This document shows, piece by piece, positions 32,271 to 41,206 of a stretch of 59,996 nt of DNA. The stretch is from a virus. The notes under the pieces are model-generated. The model saw only the letters and a program-made list of their open reading frames with translations. It did no database searches and was not told where the DNA came from. The position numbers were made by a program, and so were the translations under genes. Every line of letters begins with the position of its first letter. Within the stretch, counting starts at the first letter, position 1. The DNA lies in IMG/VR virus record IMGVR_UViG_3300037264_000454, positions 1-59,996 of that record. One strand, given 5' to 3'.

Positions 32271-33245
32271 TTAGACGGTTAGGACACCAAACGGACTTCT
32301 GCTGGCCTTGGTCTTCTGCGTCTGGTTGATCGGGTTCGGCAGGGCGAAACCGAGGCGCATGATGAAGCGCAGCGCGATGCAGTCCTGCTGAGCGAGGTTG
32401 ACGATCACGTTGCCGGCACCGTCGACGATCGGGCCGGTGGTGAGGACCTTCATCTCCAGTTCCTTGCGCATCGCCCAAACGGCGTTGGTGAAGTCGCCGA
32501 CGATGAGGTTAGAGGTGGTCGTCGGGAATCCGCCGTGCTTCGGGAACACGGCGGGCACGCCGTTAAGCTCGTAGTCCATGCCCTTGCCGGGAACCTTGTT
32601 GAAGATGGGGTTGCCGATACCGTCGCGGCAGCCGCGCAGCCGGGACTTCATCGAGATAGCACCGCAGACGGCGCTAGGATCGTAGCCGTCGGCCTCGACC
32701 TTGCCGAAGACGCCGGTGACGCCGGCGCTGGTCTCGCCAAGCAGGTCGTCGTAGATGTCGGCGCCGGTACCGATGGCGACGTTGTTGGCTGCGTTCACGG
32801 CGTGGGTGTAGATGCCGCCCACGGGCCAACCGGTCGGAGCGTTCGTGCCCGCCAGAACGGCGGCGTCAACGAGACGCGCGATGTCGCCAGAGACCTGGTC
32901 CTTGGCCTTCTGGAAGATGTCGATATCGGTGTCGTCGATGGTGTCCTGGTCGATCACGACGAACGATGCGACCTTGCCGACGTACATGATGACGTCTTCC
33001 CAGCCGGTGGTCGTCGAGTTGATGAGGCCGCCGTGATTCTCGCCAGACGGCGCGTCAACCCACTGCGAGAGGGCCAGCTCGCTGGACACCTTCAGGGTGG
33101 CGGTCGCCTTGGTGAGGTTCCGCAGACGGCGGCAGTGCGTCATCGCGAAGGAGTTGTCGAGAACCGACTCGATGATCTCCATGCGCTGCTCGGTCGGCAT
33201 AAGCGCCAGAGCGTCGGCGGTCGAAATGAGTTGGTCGTATGCCAT
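32271..33245 (-). CDS. Major capsid protein (HK97 fold)
   Basis: 324 residues, ATG at 33245. Family traits: an N-terminal helical arm (LPTEQRMEIIESVLDNSFAM-like), ATLKVSSELALSQWVDAPSG, VIDQDTIDDTDIDIFQKAKD, FPTTTSNLIVGDFTNAVWAM and RFIMRLGFALPNPI. Length is typical of a capsid protein made with a separate scaffold. Forms the icosahedral shell. Confidence 0.88.
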   Translation of the reverse strand: MAYDQLISTADALALMPTEQRMEIIESVLDNSFAMTHCRRLRNLTKATATLKVSSELALSQWVDAPSGENHGGLINSTTTGWEDVIMYVGKVASFVVIDQDTIDDTDIDIFQKAKDQVSGDIARLVDAAVLAGTNAPTGWPVGGIYTHAVNAANNVAIGTGADIYDDLLGETSAGVTGVFGKVEADGYDPSAVCGAISMKSRLRGCRDGIGNPIFNKVPGKGMDYELNGVPAVFPKHGGFPTTTSNLIVGDFTNAVWAMRKELEMKVLTTGPIVDGAGNVIVNLAQQDCIALRFIMRLGFALPNPINQTQKTKASRSPFGVLTV

Positions 33246-33267
33246 GGTTTAGTGCTCCTCTTGGGTG

Positions 33268-33846
33268 TTAGCCGCCCGCTATCGCGCGGCGGAGGTTCGT
33301 GTCGAAATCCGCCTTGACGGCGGCGGGCTGGGTGCCCGTGCCCGTGCCCGCATACGTGCGGGCGGGCGGGGTCTTGGCGCTAAACAGCCAGGGCTTCGTG
33401 TCTTTGAGCGCCAGTACGCTGGTGATGCCATTGGCTTGCGCGATCGTCCACGCGTCGGTCAGCAACTCGGGGTTGCATCCCTCGGCGATGGCGTCACGCG
33501 TGAAGGCCAGTTCTTGACGGGCCTTCTCCGTCTCGGCGTCCTTCTCGGTCGCGAGATCGTTGAGCTTCGTGGCGGTGTCGGCGTCGGCGGTCTTCGCCAG
33601 TGTTCGTAGTTCTTTGCTCGCGTCGCTGGCCTTGGTGCGCTCCTTTTCGAGGGCGCTTGTCAGGCCCTTGGTGCGCGTATCGTGGTGCGCGTCATGCAGC
33701 ACCCTGAGGGTCTCGGGCAGCGCGGCGAGGGCGGCTTCCCATGTTTCCGGCGGCGTCTCGCCTCGTGCCGGGGGTTCTGTCGGTTCTACTGGCGGCGTTC
33801 CCTGCGGCTGGAGGGGATCGGGTGTGGGTGCGGGTTTGTCAGCCAT
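33268..33846 (-). CDS. Scaffolding protein
   Basis: 192 residues from ATG at 33846 (GGAGA upstream). Pro-rich start, then a long Lys/Glu/Ala coiled coil (KGLTSALEKERTKASDASKE, then AETEKARQELAFTRDAIAEG), and a short C-terminal region with ADFDTNLRRAIAGG. Length, coiled coil and position between the MuF-like and capsid genes are typical of phage scaffolds. Confidence 0.85.
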   Translation of the reverse strand: MADKPAPTPDPLQPQGTPPVEPTEPPARGETPPETWEAALAALPETLRVLHDAHHDTRTKGLTSALEKERTKASDASKELRTLAKTADADTATKLNDLATEKDAETEKARQELAFTRDAIAEGCNPELLTDAWTIAQANGITSVLALKDTKPWLFSAKTPPARTYAGTGTGTQPAAVKADFDTNLRRAIAGG

Positions 33847-33885
33847 CTCGGCAGTCTCCAATCGACGCATCTCGCGTCACGGTTG

Positions 33886-34932
33886 TCATGCGGCCTTCAC
33901 TGCGTCTTGCAGCAGGCCGAGGTCTTTGAGGGTGGGGATCGATACGGAGCCGCCCCACCTGGGGTCGGTCGTGTGCTTTGCGAAGTCGGAGAACGCGACC
34001 TTGCCGTCCTTCCACGCCTCCATGCGCGTGCGGCCCATGATGCGCAGTTGCGTGCTCTCGTCCTGCGTCTTCATCCACGCCTCGCCCGACTGCCAGTCGT
34101 GGCCGCGAGGCTCGAGGAGGGGGACGACGGCGCAACGGTTCGGCGGGTGGTCGTCAAGTTGCAGTTCGGTCGACAGGATCTCGCCCTCGAGAGCCGTGCA
34201 GGCCAGACATACTCTGTCGTCCTTGGCCGAGATACGTTCAAACCACTGCACGCCGTTCTCACGGTACGTCTGCATCGTCGCGGTCTGGTAGGCGCGCATC
34301 GTTTCGGTGCGTGAGATGAGCAGGGCGCGTTGCAGCGGCACGTTCAGCGTCCGCGACAGGCCAGCCGCAATCGCACGCGGGTTCTTGCCCATGCCGATGC
34401 CGTTGACGAGTTGCGTGAGGAACTGCTGGGCGACCTGCGGGAACGATTCCTTGATGAGCGCGGCCAGCGGCGTACCGTCTGCCGCCTGCCCCACCATCGC
34501 GGCGAAGGCGGACGTGGGCAGGGAGTCGAAGCCGGCCGCGAGCGCCCCCGTTGCGCCGCCTGCGTGCGCTTCGGCGTAGGCCAGGCGCACGGCTTGGGCG
34601 GCGTCGGAGAGCGCGCTCTCGATGGCGATCTTCTGATTGTCCGCGATGACGCCGCCGACCCAATCGGCGTACTTTCCGATCTCGGCTTCGAGTTGCGCCA
34701 GCAGACGGATGACGCGCTCTTCGCGATAGACCTGCGCGGCGTTGGGGACGATGCCCTGGGCGCGCAGTCCTTCGAGGTAGGCGACGACGCCCTCGAGCTG
34801 CGCCTCCATCGCCGTCTGCAACTTCAGGTAGGCGCGGCCGAGCTTGAGCATGGTCGCGTCGTCACGGGCCAGCAGCGCAGCATGAAACTGGCGCGCGAGT
34901 CGGATGGCCTCGGGCTCGTCTAGGACGTTCAC
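33886..34932 (-). CDS. MuF-like minor capsid protein
   Basis: 348 residues, GTG at 34932 overlapping the portal stop (GTGA-type). Helical N-terminal half. The Mu-F signature lies near residues 205-275: RTETMRAYQTATMQTYRENG, then ERISAKDDRVCLACTALEGE and DDHPPNRCAVVPL. It is a minor head protein associated with the portal; it may be injected or aid head assembly. Confidence 0.88.
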   Translation of the reverse strand: MNVLDEPEAIRLARQFHAALLARDDATMLKLGRAYLKLQTAMEAQLEGVVAYLEGLRAQGIVPNAAQVYREERVIRLLAQLEAEIGKYADWVGGVIADNQKIAIESALSDAAQAVRLAYAEAHAGGATGALAAGFDSLPTSAFAAMVGQAADGTPLAALIKESFPQVAQQFLTQLVNGIGMGKNPRAIAAGLSRTLNVPLQRALLISRTETMRAYQTATMQTYRENGVQWFERISAKDDRVCLACTALEGEILSTELQLDDHPPNRCAVVPLLEPRGHDWQSGEAWMKTQDESTQLRIMGRTRMEAWKDGKVAFSDFAKHTTDPRWGGSVSIPTLKDLGLLQDAVKAA

Positions 34933-36290
34933 TGCATGCCGCCGTTAGCGCCGCCGGTGTTGAAGTCGGCGCGCGCCTTGGCCAGCATCACGGAGGCGAG
35001 ATCGGCGTCGCGCGTCTGCCCTTCGGCGAGATCGGTGGCGAGTTGGTCGAGCTCTTCGGTATCGGCGCCGCCCTGTCGCATGGCGGTGACGAGCGGTACG
35101 CCGGCCTCGACGCGCGTCTTGAGCGTCTGCGCCTCTGAGAGCGGCTGTACGGTGCGGGCGTCCTTCCAGACCGGCGTGATGTCCTGCGGATCGACGACGA
35201 TGCCGCTGAGGCTCAGGGCGTAGGCGGCGGCCTGTCTCCAGGTGACGGTGAGGCGGTCGATGTAGGACTGCGCCTTGCGGGTCAGCGGCGCCTCCATCGC
35301 AAGCAGCGCCTCGCCGGATACGTCGCCGGATTGCAGCAGGTAGTGCTTGGGGGTGCGGGTCACGATGGCGATGACGGACGCGATACGGTCCATCGCGCCG
35401 GTGAAGTTGACGAGTTCGGTGGCGTCGAACTGGCCGACCACTGACTGCTGGCCCTCGCCGTCGCCGGCGGGAATCTGCCACAACTCGGTCGAGCCCAGTT
35501 TGAGGTTCGTCGCCTCGGCGTTGCTGATGAGCCAGCGCTGCTTGAAGGCGCCGTACTCGGCGGCAACCATCATGTCGGCGAAGAGCTTGTTGCCGGCGTT
35601 GTTGAGCGGCACGACGTTGGCGAGTTCGCCGTTGTGCGAGCGCCTGTCGCGCCTGTAGTGGAAGATCGGCAGGGCGCCGCGTTCGTTGGGCGCGGATTCG
35701 TCCTCGACGGTGAAGGCGCTGGGACTTGTGATGTCGGCGCGCTTGCCCTTGGCGACGTAGTACTCGAAGTGGTCCCGGTAGTAGAGCGTCAGGTGCGTGG
35801 CGCCGTCTGCCTCCCACCACTTGGCCGCGAACTCAGGGACGCTCGGGTTGTCCTCGCGGTAGAAGATGTGGCAGAGGTGCGCGGGATTGGCGAAGATGCT
35901 GGCTACGTCCTCGACCGTGTCGACGATCACGAAGCCTTCGCCGGTCACGGCTACGGACTGATGCGCCTCATGGGCGTCGAGGGCGACGTCCTGCGTGTGC
36001 CAGAGGGTTTCGAGGGCCTTGTGCGCGGCGGGGTTGGACTCGCAGGCAAATCCTGAGAGTTCGATGCGATCGAGCAGGGAGTCGACGACGACGGCGCACC
36101 AGTTCTCGCACCATCTCGCGTTGATGTTCTGGAAGATGGCGTGGAGCTTGGCGTTCGCGTAGACGAGCGGGTGATTCCCATCATAGAAGGCCCAGAGCGT
36201 CGAGTACGGACCCTGTTTGGCTTTCAGCGCCTCATAGGCACGGGCTACATCTGTCGACGCGGGGGCGTCTGAGGTGGTAGACTTGGCTAC
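34929..36290 (-). CDS. Portal protein (start codon unclear)
   Basis: SPP1-like portal: YEALKAKQGPYSTLWAFYDG and ARWCENWCAVVVDSLLDRIE at the N-terminus, VTGEGFVIVDTVEDV, LPIFHYRRDRRS, DRIASVIAIVTRTPKHYLLQ, SGEALLAMEAPLTRKAQSYI. The homologous frame is open back to a TAA at 36300-36302, but the only canonical start is GTG at 35948, which would delete the conserved first ~115 residues. A good AGGA precedes GTA at 36288-36290, so I place the start there tentatively; CTG at 36227 is another choice. A base error or non-standard start is likely. Forms the DNA gate at one capsid vertex. Confidence 0.8.
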   Translation of the reverse strand, partial: VAKSTTSDAPASTDVARAYEALKAKQGPYSTLWAFYDGNHPLVYANAKLHAIFQNINARWCENWCAVVVDSLLDRIELSGFACESNPAAHKALETLWHTQDVALDAHEAHQSVAVTGEGFVIVDTVEDVASIFANPAHLCHIFYREDNPSVPEFAAKWWEADGATHLTLYYRDHFEYYVAKGKRADITSPSAFTVEDESAPNERGALPIFHYRRDRRSHNGELANVVPLNNAGNKLFADMMVAAEYGAFKQRWLISNAEATNLKLGSTELWQIPAGDGEGQQSVVGQFDATELVNFTGAMDRIASVIAIVTRTPKHYLLQSGDVSGEALLAMEAPLTRKAQSYIDRLTVTWRQAAAYALSLSGIVVDPQDITPVWKDARTVQPLSEAQTLKTRVEAGVPLVTAMRQGGADTEELDQLATDLAEGQTRDADLASVMLAKARADFNTGGANGGMQ

Positions 36291-36393
36291 GTGAGTTCCT
36301 TACCTGCGCAGGTGGGCACTTGCCATGGGCCGGGGCGTTGGTAGCGTCGCCGGCTCACTTGTTCCTTCACTTAACCGCGAAACGTTGACGTTG

Positions 36394-37863
36394 CTACGTC
36401 AGCGAGCGCGAGGTGGCGACGCGCGGCGGCTTGTTCAACCGCTTCAGCGCCTGCGTCATGGCGTCGACCTGGTCGTCGTGTGTGCCGGACGGGAAGCGCG
36501 AGCACTCGAAGACGAAGTCGCCGATCCAGGGCGCGATTGACTCGTCGGGCAGGTAGACGTTGCCCGCCTCGATCGTCGCCGTGACGGCCGCCGCGCGCGC
36601 TTCCTTGCCGCCCTTGACCTTCTCGGCGACGATGCCGGGGATCTCAGTGCGCAGTTCGGCGATGATGGCGGGACCGTTGGCGGCGTCCTCTACGAGCTTG
36701 AGCTTCGCCTGCGGCCACTTGGCGACGAACATGCGGAAGGCGCGCTTGGTCGTCGGGAAGTCCATGCGGTCGCGCACCTGGTCGAGTAACCACTTCTCGG
36801 AGCCCTTGCGGCCCCAGACCTGACCGACGACATAGTCGCTCGTCTTCTTGTCCTTGAAGGCCATGTCCCAAGACATGATCACTTCATCGAACTGTGCCGG
36901 CGCCTCGCGGTAGAAGCGCCACCACGAGCTCTGGAAGATGGCACCTTCGGGCGGGGCGGGGTCTTGGTTGTACTGCGCCTCGAAGTCGCGGGTACCCATC
37001 GCCGTCTTGAGGCTGGCGAGTTCGGCGGCGCCTTCGCGTTCGGACCAGAGGATGTCGCCGGGTTCGCGCTCGATGGGCGTGCGGCCGGAGTACGGGAACG
37101 GGATCGTGGTCTTGACCTTGCACTCGGCGGGGATGCAGAGGTGCGTCCACTCGTGTTCGGCGTCGCGCTCGAGGATATGCCCGGTCACGTCGTCGTCGTG
37201 GATGCGCTGCATGACGAATATCATCGCGTCGCGCTTCTTGTCGTCGAGACGGCTGGGCAGCGTCTTGTCGACGTAGTCGTTCGCGGACTGGCGCTTGGCG
37301 TCGGAGTACGCCTCTTCGGGATTGATCGGATCGTCGACCACGACGCGGTTGCCGCCCTTGCCGGTCGCGGTGCCGCCGACCGACGTGCTCACCATGAGGC
37401 CACGGTGCGAGTTCTCGTATTCGGTCTTCTGGTTTTGGTCGGATGTGAGAACGATGTGCGGCCAGTTGCCGCGATACCACGGGCTTTCGATGATGCGCCG
37501 GCGGGCGACCGAATGCTGCGTCGAGAGCGAGGCGGCGTACGAACAGAAGAGGTAGCGCAGTTCGGGGCGAGCGATCCACTCCCACGCCGGCCACATGACC
37601 GTGATAGTGAGCGACTTAGAGTAGCGCGGCGGGATGTTGACGATGAGGCGGGTCAAGTCGCCGGCCGTCACCGCTTCGAGGTACTCGGCGATGAGGTCGG
37701 TGTGCCAGTTGTGCAGGTAGGGCGTGCCGGGTTCGACTATCGGCCAGGCTTGCTTGATGAAGTAGGCGAGTGAACGCTCGCAGCGCTCACGCTGTACGTC
37801 AGTCAGTGGGGGGAGTATCGGCGAGCTTGGCGTGGATTCGCTCAAGGGCCTCCAACTCCTCAT
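36394..37863 (-). CDS. Terminase large subunit
   Basis: 489 residues, ATG at 37863 overlapping the small subunit by 65 nt. ATPase half: RLIVNIPPRYSKSLTITVMW (Walker A-like PPRYSKS), RVVVDDPINPEE (Walker B), a coupling region with RLDDKKRDAMIFVMQRIHDD. Nuclease half: VIMSWDMAFKDKKTSDY, KLVEDAANGPAII and SGTHDDQVDAMTQAL give the acidic triad. It packages DNA into heads and cuts it. Confidence 0.95.
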   Translation of the reverse strand: MRSWRPLSESTPSSPILPPLTDVQRERCERSLAYFIKQAWPIVEPGTPYLHNWHTDLIAEYLEAVTAGDLTRLIVNIPPRYSKSLTITVMWPAWEWIARPELRYLFCSYAASLSTQHSVARRRIIESPWYRGNWPHIVLTSDQNQKTEYENSHRGLMVSTSVGGTATGKGGNRVVVDDPINPEEAYSDAKRQSANDYVDKTLPSRLDDKKRDAMIFVMQRIHDDDVTGHILERDAEHEWTHLCIPAECKVKTTIPFPYSGRTPIEREPGDILWSEREGAAELASLKTAMGTRDFEAQYNQDPAPPEGAIFQSSWWRFYREAPAQFDEVIMSWDMAFKDKKTSDYVVGQVWGRKGSEKWLLDQVRDRMDFPTTKRAFRMFVAKWPQAKLKLVEDAANGPAIIAELRTEIPGIVAEKVKGGKEARAAAVTATIEAGNVYLPDESIAPWIGDFVFECSRFPSGTHDDQVDAMTQALKRLNKPPRVATSRSLT

Positions 37864-38269
37864 CGGTCAGGGCGGAGAGGTCTTGCTTGACCGTCATCGT
37901 CTGCCCGCCCGAGTGCTCAAGTTGCAGCTTGTCGGAGTACGAACGCGGGCGCAGTTTCGCGGCAGCCCATTTGAGGGTGTCGACGTAGAGGCGTGCGCCG
38001 GGGACGAGCTTGGGGTCGCTCAGTCTGTCTGTGTCTGCGGACGCGGTCATGGCCTTGTCGAAGAGTGAGTCGGCGCATTGCTCACGAGACCGCGCGTACA
38101 AGTCGCGAAATGCGTCGAACTGCTCCCCGTCCATCGTCAGCCAACGAAACAGAGTCGCCCGGTGTGGCATCCTCGCGCCGCTGCAAACGCGCGTCAGAGT
38201 CTCGCCAAGGGCGATGCGCTCGCAGATGCGTTGTCCAAGTTCCGGCGTGTAGAGGGTCGGTCTAGCCAC
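37799..38269 (-). CDS. Terminase small subunit
   Basis: 156 residues, GTG at 38269 with GGAGTAGGTGA. HTH near residues 12-45 (LGQRICERIALGETLTRVCS, then MPHRATLFRWL), followed by the helix FRDLYARSREQCADSLFDKA and KWAAAKLRPRSYSDKLQLEH, the pattern of this small-subunit family. Binds the packaging site and feeds the large subunit. A second, P27-type candidate lies at 39749-40051. Confidence 0.85.
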   Translation of the reverse strand: MARPTLYTPELGQRICERIALGETLTRVCSGARMPHRATLFRWLTMDGEQFDAFRDLYARSREQCADSLFDKAMTASADTDRLSDPKLVPGARLYVDTLKWAAAKLRPRSYSDKLQLEHSGGQTMTVKQDLSALTDEELEALERIHAKLADTPPTD

Positions 38270-38300
38270 GCTTCACCTACTCCCAAAGCGCAGGACGGTG

Positions 38301-38398
38301 CTTAACATGTTCTTAACATTGCAAGTGCGTTTTGGTGTTGCATATGCCGTTTGATGGGGTAGAATACACAGTGTAAGGCAACGGAGATCGGAGGGGAC
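38301..38398 (+). promoter_or_regulatory. Operator and sigma70-like promoter, cassette copy 1
   Basis: CTTAACATGTT-CTTAACAT repeats at 38301-38319; -35 TTGCAT (38338-38343), 16-nt spacer, -10 TAGAAT (38360-38365); leader ACACAGTGTAAGGCAACGGAG and ribosome site GGAGGGG before ATG 38399. Nearly the same sequence occurs inverted at 46703-46810. Confidence 0.75.
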
Positions 38399-38629
38399 AT
38401 GACCGCAGCGCAGACCCAGACTCAGGAACTCATCAGCCGGAATCTCGATCGCATCGCCGCCGACGGTGGCAAGTTCACCGCTGAGCAGTTCGAGGCCCTG
38501 GACGCCGCTCAGCGTCGCACCTGGGTCGCAACCTGGCGCCGGATCGAGCGCGAGGCAGCCTCCGAGGCTCGCGAGACCAGCCGGATGAACGCCGAGGCCC
38601 CCTACTCGATGATGCAGACGGGTTGGTGA
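38399..38629 (+). CDS. 76-aa helical protein, first gene of cassette 1
   Basis: ATG at 38399 with GGAGGGG. Helical and charged (TQELISRNLDRIAADGGKFT, then LDAAQRRTWVATWRRIEREA). Unrelated to the first gene of cassette 2, although promoter and leader are shared. Unknown function. Confidence 0.65.
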   Translation: MTAAQTQTQELISRNLDRIAADGGKFTAEQFEALDAAQRRTWVATWRRIEREAASEARETSRMNAEAPYSMMQTGW

Positions 38630-38635
38630 GCAGCC

Positions 38636-39121
38636 ATGCAGACCACAACCACCATCATCACACAGACTCGCAACCTCGGCTACGGCTGGTCGACGACACA
38701 CGCGCCGGCCAAACCCGACCACGTCGGCACCGTCAAGGCCGTTCGCCGCGCCATCGTCGAGCGTACGCGCCTCATCGGCCCCGGAACCTACTACTACGAG
38801 CGCCTGTTTGTCGGCGGCGTGCCGGTCAGTGACGACGGCATGCCCAACTCCATCCTCGAGATCCTCAACGAGGTCGACACCACCGGCGATTGCACGGTGA
38901 GACTCAACCTCACTCTGCGCAGCGCCGCGATCGCCGGGGTACTCGGCGTCAGTCCGCAGACGGTGCGCGATTGGTATCGTGGCGACCGTCTCCCCGGGGC
39001 CTGGCTCACGGACGGCGGCGAGGTGAGGATGCGGCACGATGACGCGTGCGAGCTGCGTGACGAGATCGACTACGCGCGCAGCGGTCACGCCGACAACTCA
39101 CTCACGACGGTGGCACCATGA
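38636..39121 (+). CDS. HTH regulator, cassette copy 1
   Basis: 161 residues. The C-terminal half carries a helix-turn-helix (AIAGVLGVSPQTVRDWYRGD) with a short wing (LPGAWLTDGGEVRM). The N-terminal half has a YYYERLFVGGVPVSDDG strand region. Nearly identical to the protein at 45956-46423; 119 bp (38711-38829) and a second stretch of about 130 bp appear identical at DNA level. Likely binds the TTAACATGTT operators beside both cassettes (inference). A terminal HADNSLTTVAP overlaps the next gene by ATGA. Confidence 0.75.
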   Translation: MQTTTTIITQTRNLGYGWSTTHAPAKPDHVGTVKAVRRAIVERTRLIGPGTYYYERLFVGGVPVSDDGMPNSILEILNEVDTTGDCTVRLNLTLRSAAIAGVLGVSPQTVRDWYRGDRLPGAWLTDGGEVRMRHDDACELRDEIDYARSGHADNSLTTVAP

Positions 39122-39756
39122 CCGACGTACACCGCCGCACACTCAAAGCGGCCCGCGACGTGCGCCGTGCCGAGTACGCAGACAACGTTGCGGAGGCCGT
39201 CGGTCCCGTCGAGCGGGGATGTGAAATCTACGGGCTCAGTCGTGGTCAATACAGCCTCATCGATCTCATCGAGCACATACTGTCCGCCACCGGCCCAGCG
39301 GACCTCACAATCTCGACGTGGACTGCTGCTGGCGCCGACATTGATTACGCCCTGCGACTCACCAAAGACGGTCGCGTCCAGTCGTGCAAGTGGATCGTCG
39401 ACACGTCGTTTCCGGCTCGACAGCCGGGATACTGCGCGGCCATGCGCGAGGCATTCGGAGACGACGCTATCCGGGTCACGAAGTCTCATGCCAAGTTCGC
39501 CCTCGTCGGAAACGAGACGTGGAGGTGTGTTCTCAGAACGTCCATGAATCTGAATGAGAACCGACGTCTCGAATCGTGGGAATTGTCTGACGACGCCGGC
39601 CTGTTCGCGTACCTCGCTGGGGTCGTCGAGTCTCTGTTCCGCGAACAACTCGCCACCTGTGGATTCACTGAAACACCGTCCGAAAACGAGCGCTCGTTCC
39701 ATGCCGCGACCGAATCCGCACGAGACCCTCGGCGACGTATCAGGTACATCAAATAG
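39118..39756 (+). CDS. Phospholipase-D-like (HKD) nuclease-type protein
   Basis: 212 residues, ATG at 39118 (ATGA overlap). Residues ~55-165 follow a half-HKD domain: DLTISTWTAAGADIDYALRL, then KSHAKFALVGNETWRCVLRT (H-x-K), then SMNLNENRRLESWEL (S-x-N-x-x-x-N-x-R-x-E). Single-HKD proteins dimerise to form a phosphodiesterase site. Only on cassette 1; its 3' end overlaps the leftward gene 39749-40051 by 8 nt. Confidence 0.65.
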   Translation: MTDVHRRTLKAARDVRRAEYADNVAEAVGPVERGCEIYGLSRGQYSLIDLIEHILSATGPADLTISTWTAAGADIDYALRLTKDGRVQSCKWIVDTSFPARQPGYCAAMREAFGDDAIRVTKSHAKFALVGNETWRCVLRTSMNLNENRRLESWELSDDAGLFAYLAGVVESLFREQLATCGFTETPSENERSFHAATESARDPRRRIRYIK

Positions 39757-40051
39757 CACGAAATCTCAGCCTCTTGTCTACGTCGGCCATTGTCCGTGCG
39801 GATCGCTCCATCACGTCCAGCTTGGGAGCAGGCTGCACTTTCATGACAACGCCCTTGTCACTGACGAGCTCGAGCACGTCGCCGTGCTCGTCCAGCCAAC
39901 GATGGGCGAGTACCCAGCGCTCGTAGGCGGCACAGTAGACCTCTAGGTCGCAGATTGTGGCAGGCGTCACAGACAGCAAGCGGCCGATCATGCTGGACCA
40001 TTTCGAGGAACCTATTTCCCCCAACGTGGGCGGTGGACCGTACTTCTTCAC
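39749..40051 (-). CDS. P27-type terminase small subunit-like protein
   Basis: 100 residues, ATG at 40051. SVTPATICDLEVYCAAYERW, then LDEHGDVLELVSDKGVVMKV and PAPKLDVMERSARTMADVDK follow the P27 small-terminase pattern (helix with L-x-x-Y-C-x-x-Y-x-x-W, Gly loop, Pro-containing helix, final helix). It lies next to HNH genes, as P27 terminases do. Either an ancestral terminase partner cut off from TerL by cassette 1, or a regulator. Confidence 0.65.
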   Translation of the reverse strand: MKKYGPPPTLGEIGSSKWSSMIGRLLSVTPATICDLEVYCAAYERWVLAHRWLDEHGDVLELVSDKGVVMKVQPAPKLDVMERSARTMADVDKRLRFRAI

Positions 40052-40365
40052 GCCCGCATCCGTTCCCAGAACGCCGGCGCCAACGCCGCGACCAGCGCCT
40101 GCATGGTCTCGTGCTCGGCCCAGGTGCCGTCACGGGCGTCGAGAATGTCGTGATGCCGCTGGCAACCAGGAATGCCCTCGTCGAATCCCCAGCCTGCGTT
40201 GCGGCCGCCCATACCTCTGTGAGTTGGCCAGTGGCAGTACATGGTGGGATGCTCGCAACCGGGGACGATGCAGTTCAGTTCGCGGTAGATGTAGCGATAG
40301 CCGTCGTCGACTACGCGCTTGCGTTTCTTGCCGGGCTTAGCGATTGGGCGCACGTCCACCGTCAA
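40048..40365 (-). CDS. HNH-like zinc protein (DUF968/NinG-type look)
   Basis: 105 residues from TTG at 40365 (TTGA overlap) or a nearby GTG. NCIVPGCEHPTMYCHWPTHR, then GMGGRNAGWGFDEGIPGCQR, then HHDILDAR gives C-x4-C, C-x-x-HH and a His finger, similar to DUF968-like putative nucleases. Could process recombination intermediates or assist cos cleavage. Confidence 0.65.
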   Translation of the reverse strand: MTVDVRPIAKPGKKRKRVVDDGYRYIYRELNCIVPGCEHPTMYCHWPTHRGMGGRNAGWGFDEGIPGCQRHHDILDARDGTWAEHETMQALVAALAPAFWERMRA

Positions 40366-41006
40366 CAGAGCACCCCGGCGAAGTCCATCGGGTGCTTCGC
40401 GCCCTTGGTTTGGTTGCAGTGTGGACAGGCAAGCACGAGGTTCTCCGGCCAGTTGCTACCGCCCAACAGTAGTGGCATCACGTGGTCGACGTGGTAACCA
40501 AGACCGAGGTCGACCGCGCAATCCTCGCCCACGTCGCGCCAGAAGCACTTGCCGCGCTGGCGCTTATACTGCGCGGCGATGTCGAATGACGTGATGTTTC
40601 CGCCTTGGCCCAATCTTCGCGCTCGTCGACGGTGGTTGCCCGCTCGCGTCAACTCGCGAACTCGATCGCGGTTGTTGATCTTCCACTGCCGGTTGTTCTC
40701 CGCCACCTGCTCTTTGTGCAGGACGCGATACCGTGCATCCCGCTCGGCCATCTCCTCTTTGTGCGCGGCTCGATACGCCACCTGGTATGCGATGGTCTCC
40801 TCGCGATGTTCCCTGTAGTAGCGGCGATGTTGTTCGTTCACCTTGCGTGGATTCTCGCGATAACGAGCGTTTGCCTTGGCGCAGAGACACACCTTGCAGG
40901 CGGCGCAAAGACCGTCTAGCTTTCGGTGGAAGAACTCAGCCGTCGAGGGCTTCTCCTCACCACACCCCGTACATACCTTCGTGGGCTTGAGCACGTCGAC
41001 CATCAC
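40362..41006 (-). CDS. HNH endonuclease with N-terminal zinc finger
   Basis: 214 residues, ATG at 41006 (MMVDVLKP). N-terminal CTGCGEEKPSTAEFFHRKLD...CKVC zinc finger; a long basic helix with NPRKVNEQHRRYYREHREE; the HNH core GYHVDHVMPLLLGGSNWPEN, then NLVLACPHCNQTKG. HNH proteins next to a P27 small subunit often assist terminase. May also be a homing enzyme. Confidence 0.88.
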   Translation of the reverse strand: MMVDVLKPTKVCTGCGEEKPSTAEFFHRKLDGLCAACKVCLCAKANARYRENPRKVNEQHRRYYREHREETIAYQVAYRAAHKEEMAERDARYRVLHKEQVAENNRQWKINNRDRVRELTRAGNHRRRARRLGQGGNITSFDIAAQYKRQRGKCFWRDVGEDCAVDLGLGYHVDHVMPLLLGGSNWPENLVLACPHCNQTKGAKHPMDFAGVLC

Positions 41007-41206
41007 TCCACCGCCCCCGCCAATATCGCGTCCAGTTCATCGAGCGTCACGGAGCCGGGAACGATCGTCGCCGGGAACGTCCGGGCACAGGAGTTGCACC
41101 AGCCCAGCATCGGTATGCCGTCCAGAAGCGGCTTGTGGTCGGTCGCCTTAGCCTTCGCCGTGACGGCGCCGCATGTGGGGCAGATGAAGTAGGAGTACCA
41201 GCTCAC
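41003..41206 (-). CDS. Zinc-ribbon protein
   Basis: 67 residues, GTG at 41206 (GTGA). FICPTCGAVT near residue 8 and GWCNSCART near residue 37: a classical zinc ribbon; the tail is acidic. Coupled to the HNH gene. Confidence 0.65.
   Translation of the reverse strand: MSWYSYFICPTCGAVTAKAKATDHKPLLDGIPMLGWCNSCARTFPATIVPGSVTLDELDAILAGAVE

Noticed and set aside
35951-36184. 77-codon frame at the portal 5' end
   Set aside because: Ser/Thr/Pro-rich shadow of the portal N-terminal frame, which matches the portal family.
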